Shown here one piece after another: positions 61,816 to 64,000 of a stretch of DNA of 64,000 bases. Numbering within the stretch: the stretch's first letter is position 1; every line of letters begins with the position of its first letter. Under the pieces are notes generated by a model. It searched no databases, had not been told where the DNA came from, and saw only the letters and a program-made list of their open reading frames with translations. This DNA is from Marinilactibacillus psychrotolerans (GTDB taxonomy: Bacteria; Bacillota; Bacilli; Lactobacillales; Carnobacteriaceae_A): NCBI RefSeq assembly GCF_900101525.1, contig NZ_FMZD01000008.1:53954-117953 (forward strand), in the 5' to 3' direction. A program made the position numbers and the translations under genes.

Positions 61816-62775
61816 TTAAACAAAAGGTTTTCTAGTGGTGCCACCCAGTTTTAATTCCGTTTCAAAAATAGCATTTTCTTGCGGAAGACCAGCTGCATTT
61901 ACTTTATTTAATACCAGTTGAGCAGCTGCAACACCCATTTCATCAAGTGACTGCTTGAGTGTGGTGAGAAATGGATAAGCGATTTGATCTAAAAAGACAC
62001 CATCGTGCCCAATAATACCAAATTCTTCTGGAATTTTCCCACCTCTTTCTTTCAGCTCTCTACTGATCCCTAAAGCAAGTCGATCAGAAGCACAAATAAA
62101 TAATGTATTTGGCTCGAAATTTGACCAGTTTTCCTTAATAAATATTGCTGCATAACGAGATCGATTTTCCAGTTTAACCACTTGCTGCTCTAAGCCGAAA
62201 CGCGCCATCGCAAGTTGATAACCTTTCTCTCTGGAACGAGCAAAAGGCTCTGCAACATCCATCCCTACAAAGATAATCTTTTCGTAATTGAGCATCACCC
62301 CGTACTCTACTGCTTTTTCGATACTTTTTTGATTATTACTGTCTACAAAATCATAACCATGCGTATTCTCTCCAAACAACACCATTGGTTTATCAAGTGT
62401 ATTCAACCATTCGTAGTCTGCTTCTCTCATACCACAGACAATGTAACCATCAGAATCTCCTATTTTCGTATTTCGTTTCGTAACCAATTGCAGACCATAT
62501 GAATGCTTATCTAATTCATTGGCGATTCCGACAAGTAGCTGCATATAATAAGGCTCAACATAATCCATTTCCTCTAAAATCAATAACTTAATGATTTGAG
62601 TACGATTGTTTGCCAACGCTTTGGCCATCACATTGGGTTTATAATTCAATTCTTTCATCGCGGCATGAACCATTAATTTCAATTCATCGGTTACTTGATC
62701 AGGATGGTTGATCACTCTAGAAACTGTCATTTTAGAAACATTGGCTTTTTTTGCCACATCATTTAGTGTTGGCAA
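61816..62775 (-). CDS. malR: LacI-family maltose regulator
   Basis: 319 residues. N-terminal HTH TLNDVAKKANVSKMTVSRVINHPDQVTDEL with the hinge LNYKPNVMAKALANNRT, then a periplasmic-binding-like sensor domain (NTLFICASDRLALGISRELKERG, EFGIIGHDGVFLDQIAYPFLTTLKQ). The start TTG 62775 follows AAAGGGG by 9 nt and gives MPTLNDVAKK; the frame opens at 62784. It likely binds the two TGTTACCGKTAWCA operators. Their position upstream of the -35 suits activation, as known for lactococcal MalR. Confidence 0.9.
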   Translation of the reverse strand: MPTLNDVAKKANVSKMTVSRVINHPDQVTDELKLMVHAAMKELNYKPNVMAKALANNRTQIIKLLILEEMDYVEPYYMQLLVGIANELDKHSYGLQLVTKRNTKIGDSDGYIVCGMREADYEWLNTLDKPMVLFGENTHGYDFVDSNNQKSIEKAVEYGVMLNYEKIIFVGMDVAEPFARSREKGYQLAMARFGLEQQVVKLENRSRYAAIFIKENWSNFEPNTLFICASDRLALGISRELKERGGKIPEEFGIIGHDGVFLDQIAYPFLTTLKQSLDEMGVAAAQLVLNKVNAAGLPQENAIFETELKLGGTTRKPFV

Positions 62776-63154
62776 TAAGATCATCCCCTTTCTGATAATT
62801 CATCATCGTATAATTAGTGAATACTGATTTTTGTCTAATCTTTTCGTCCAATTAATTCTAGCACATCAAAATTAAGGTCGCTATAACTTGTAACATACTG
62901 ACTCTTTATTCTCAGAATATTTTAAAGGAATCATTTTCATTACTGCTTGATTTTTCATCACAAGTACTTTATAACAAAACTAATATATTGACAAGTTATA
63001 CTATCAGATGTCCCTTAGCGAATGAAGAACATTGGTTAAAGTCGAACGTACGTAAAAGTATCTATTTTATCCAAAAAGAGAGCTAGAATACTTGTTTCAA
63101 AACATAAAAACACCTTTAAAATAGTATAATCAAAAATACACCATTTCAAAAATC
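62776..63154. other. 379-nt region between malR and the insertion sequence
   Basis: AT-rich. A TAGAAT at about 62857-62862 on the minus strand may be the malR -10, without a clear -35. No open frame or structured RNA is seen; the stretch may hold the truncated upstream region of whatever the IS displaced. Confidence 0.4.
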
Positions 63155-64000
63155 GGTTCTCTGTCAAACAACGTTGGTAAAGAATAAAGTCAAACAATAA
63201 TAGATTTTGGAAGAGGATGTACAACGAGCTTACGCTGCTGTATGTTCTCTTTCTTTTTCTATCATTTTGATTTTATTTCTGATTGGTTTTAAATTGAAGT
63301 GCAGGATAATGCGATTTTTATAGCGAATAAAGTTCCCATAGCCATAGGCTACCCGGTTCAATACCTTGATTTTGTTATTGATTCCCTCTATCTTTCCATT
63401 GTTATAAGGATAATAGAAGGTATTTTGGATATAAAGAAAATGAGCGCGCAACGTCTTTAAACTAGTTTTCATGTATCCAGATAGTTCAGGAGAAGCTGGT
63501 TGATCTAAAACAGTTCTTAACTCTTTTGAGTCATTGTGTTCGACGGCTTTAAGAATAGCTTGATACATTGTATAAGTTGCTTTTAGTTCTGGATCGTACG
63601 CCAACATCTCAGAAACGATTGCTGATTCCAGACGCTGTCCGAACATGGGAAAGTATTGATAGCTAGTATAAGACAACTCGGACTCTTTCTTCAGTAGTTT
63701 CTTCCAGAAGCGTTTGAGTCGTCTGTACTTCTTTTGGTCTTCTCCATTGGACGTTCGAAGTCGAGTCATGACTTTTACGCGTGTTTTGTTCATCGCTCGG
63801 TTCACGAGCTGAACGATATGAAATCGATCAATAATGATATCAGCGTTCGGAAACAGTTCAGGGATGAAACTGACGTAACTGGCATTCATGTCTGTCGTAA
63901 TCGTTTTGACCTGATTTCTCTGGTTTTGGCTGTATCGAGAACAGAAGTGATCTTTGATTGTACGAGTATCTTTGCTTTCTAAAATATCTAGTATCGTTCC
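63155..64000 (-). mobile_element. ISL3-family insertion sequence, one end
   Basis: The inside of the element starts with GGTTCTCTGTCAAACAACG, which resembles ISL3 terminal inverted repeats (IS1167/IS1193 type), at 63155. The transposase gene follows on the minus strand and continues past position 64000. The second terminal repeat and the 8-bp target duplication cannot be checked within the window. Confidence 0.75.
63230..64000 (-). CDS. ISL3-family transposase, N-terminus outside window
   Basis: About 256 C-terminal residues are visible. They include the DDE catalytic region: Asp in TITTDMNASYVSFIPELF, IIIDRFHIVQLVNRAMNKTR with the second Asp, and the Glu in YNNGKIEGINNKIKVLNRVAYGY. The frame is open to the end of the window without interruption, so the gene may be intact. 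An internal ATG at 63889 is not the true start. Confidence 0.88.
   Translation of the reverse strand, partial: GTILDILESKDTRTIKDHFCSRYSQNQRNQVKTITTDMNASYVSFIPELFPNADIIIDRFHIVQLVNRAMNKTRVKVMTRLRTSNGEDQKKYRRLKRFWKKLLKKESELSYTSYQYFPMFGQRLESAIVSEMLAYDPELKATYTMYQAILKAVEHNDSKELRTVLDQPASPELSGYMKTSLKTLRAHFLYIQNTFYYPYNNGKIEGINNKIKVLNRVAYGYGNFIRYKNRIILHFNLKPIRNKIKMIEKEREHTAA

Noticed and set aside
62989..63004. TTGACA followed closely by TATACT at 62989-63004
   Set aside because: The elements are only about 3 nt apart, so they cannot form a sigma-A promoter.
63036..63224. 62-residue open frame on the minus strand beside the transposase gene
   Set aside because: It crosses the IS boundary at 63155 and includes the terminal repeat; composition is noise-like.

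Overview
The window is a low-GC Gram-positive chromosome segment. Several features point to the Lactobacillales, most likely the Carnobacteriaceae: the pur gene order, PurBox-type activator sites about 76 nt upstream of predicted starts, LicT-type antitermination, many TTG starts behind strong GGAGG sites, the maltodextrin cluster and an ISL3-family insertion sequence. The genus cannot be fixed from sequence alone. There are no rRNA or tRNA genes, no CRISPR array and no prophage.

Layout. (1) 1-6114, minus strand: purine operon purC-S-Q-L-F-M (purM cut by the window edge). Its partner operon purE-K-B lies at 24608-27536. Both promoters carry a PurBox at the same distance. (2) 6469-14338: a redox and osmolyte island. 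It holds a FrnE-type DsbA protein, an HxlR regulator, an ABM monooxygenase, a complete four-part OpuC-like ABC transporter split around a divergent promoter with a long hairpin, an oxidoreductase, a PPC-domain protein and a lectin-fold protein. It ends in a decayed 3' copy of the frnE gene. (3) 14403-16589: a MerR/AdhR regulator, a protein of unknown function and an aldo/keto reductase. Regulator and reductase share an operator inside 19-bp promoter spacers. (4) 16666-23435: a beta-glucoside locus (LicT, EIIBCA, 6-phospho-beta-glucosidase) with two RAT/terminator leaders, a DUF1593 lipoprotein and a relic of a second glucosidase 3' end. (5) 23524-24516: D-lactate dehydrogenase family.

(6) 28504-38833: metal homeostasis. 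A Crp/Fnr regulator lies next to a P1B ATPase (CPG motif)-Dps operon and an HMA chaperone. Both of those promoters have an FNR-type box abutting the -35, centred near -41.5. CopB follows, then CopZ-CopA, with cop boxes but no copY in view. An nrdF 3' relic sits between the HMA chaperone and copB. (7) 38972-42564: an XRE membrane regulator, a small secreted protein and a glutamine-type ABC transporter. (8) 42903-47073: alpha-glucoside PTS, GH4 6-phospho-alpha-glucosidase and RpiR regulator. (9) 47137-62775: a 15.6-kb maltodextrin locus with an ABC transporter lacking its ATPase, four GH13 enzymes, GH65 maltose phosphorylase, beta-phosphoglucomutase, DUF1189 protein and MalR. Two MalR-type operators sit at identical positions upstream of two promoters, an activator-like arrangement. 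(10) 63155-64000: one end of an ISL3 element.

The most notable observations are the Fnr-type metal regulon inferred from two identical promoter architectures, three orphan gene 3' ends (frnE, bgl, nrdF) beside accessory modules, a MalE homologue whose lipobox cysteine codon is TAT (Tyr), the conserved MalR operator geometry and the 68-nt near-perfect hairpin between divergent opuC-like promoters. I did not find a clearly new defence or mobile system.
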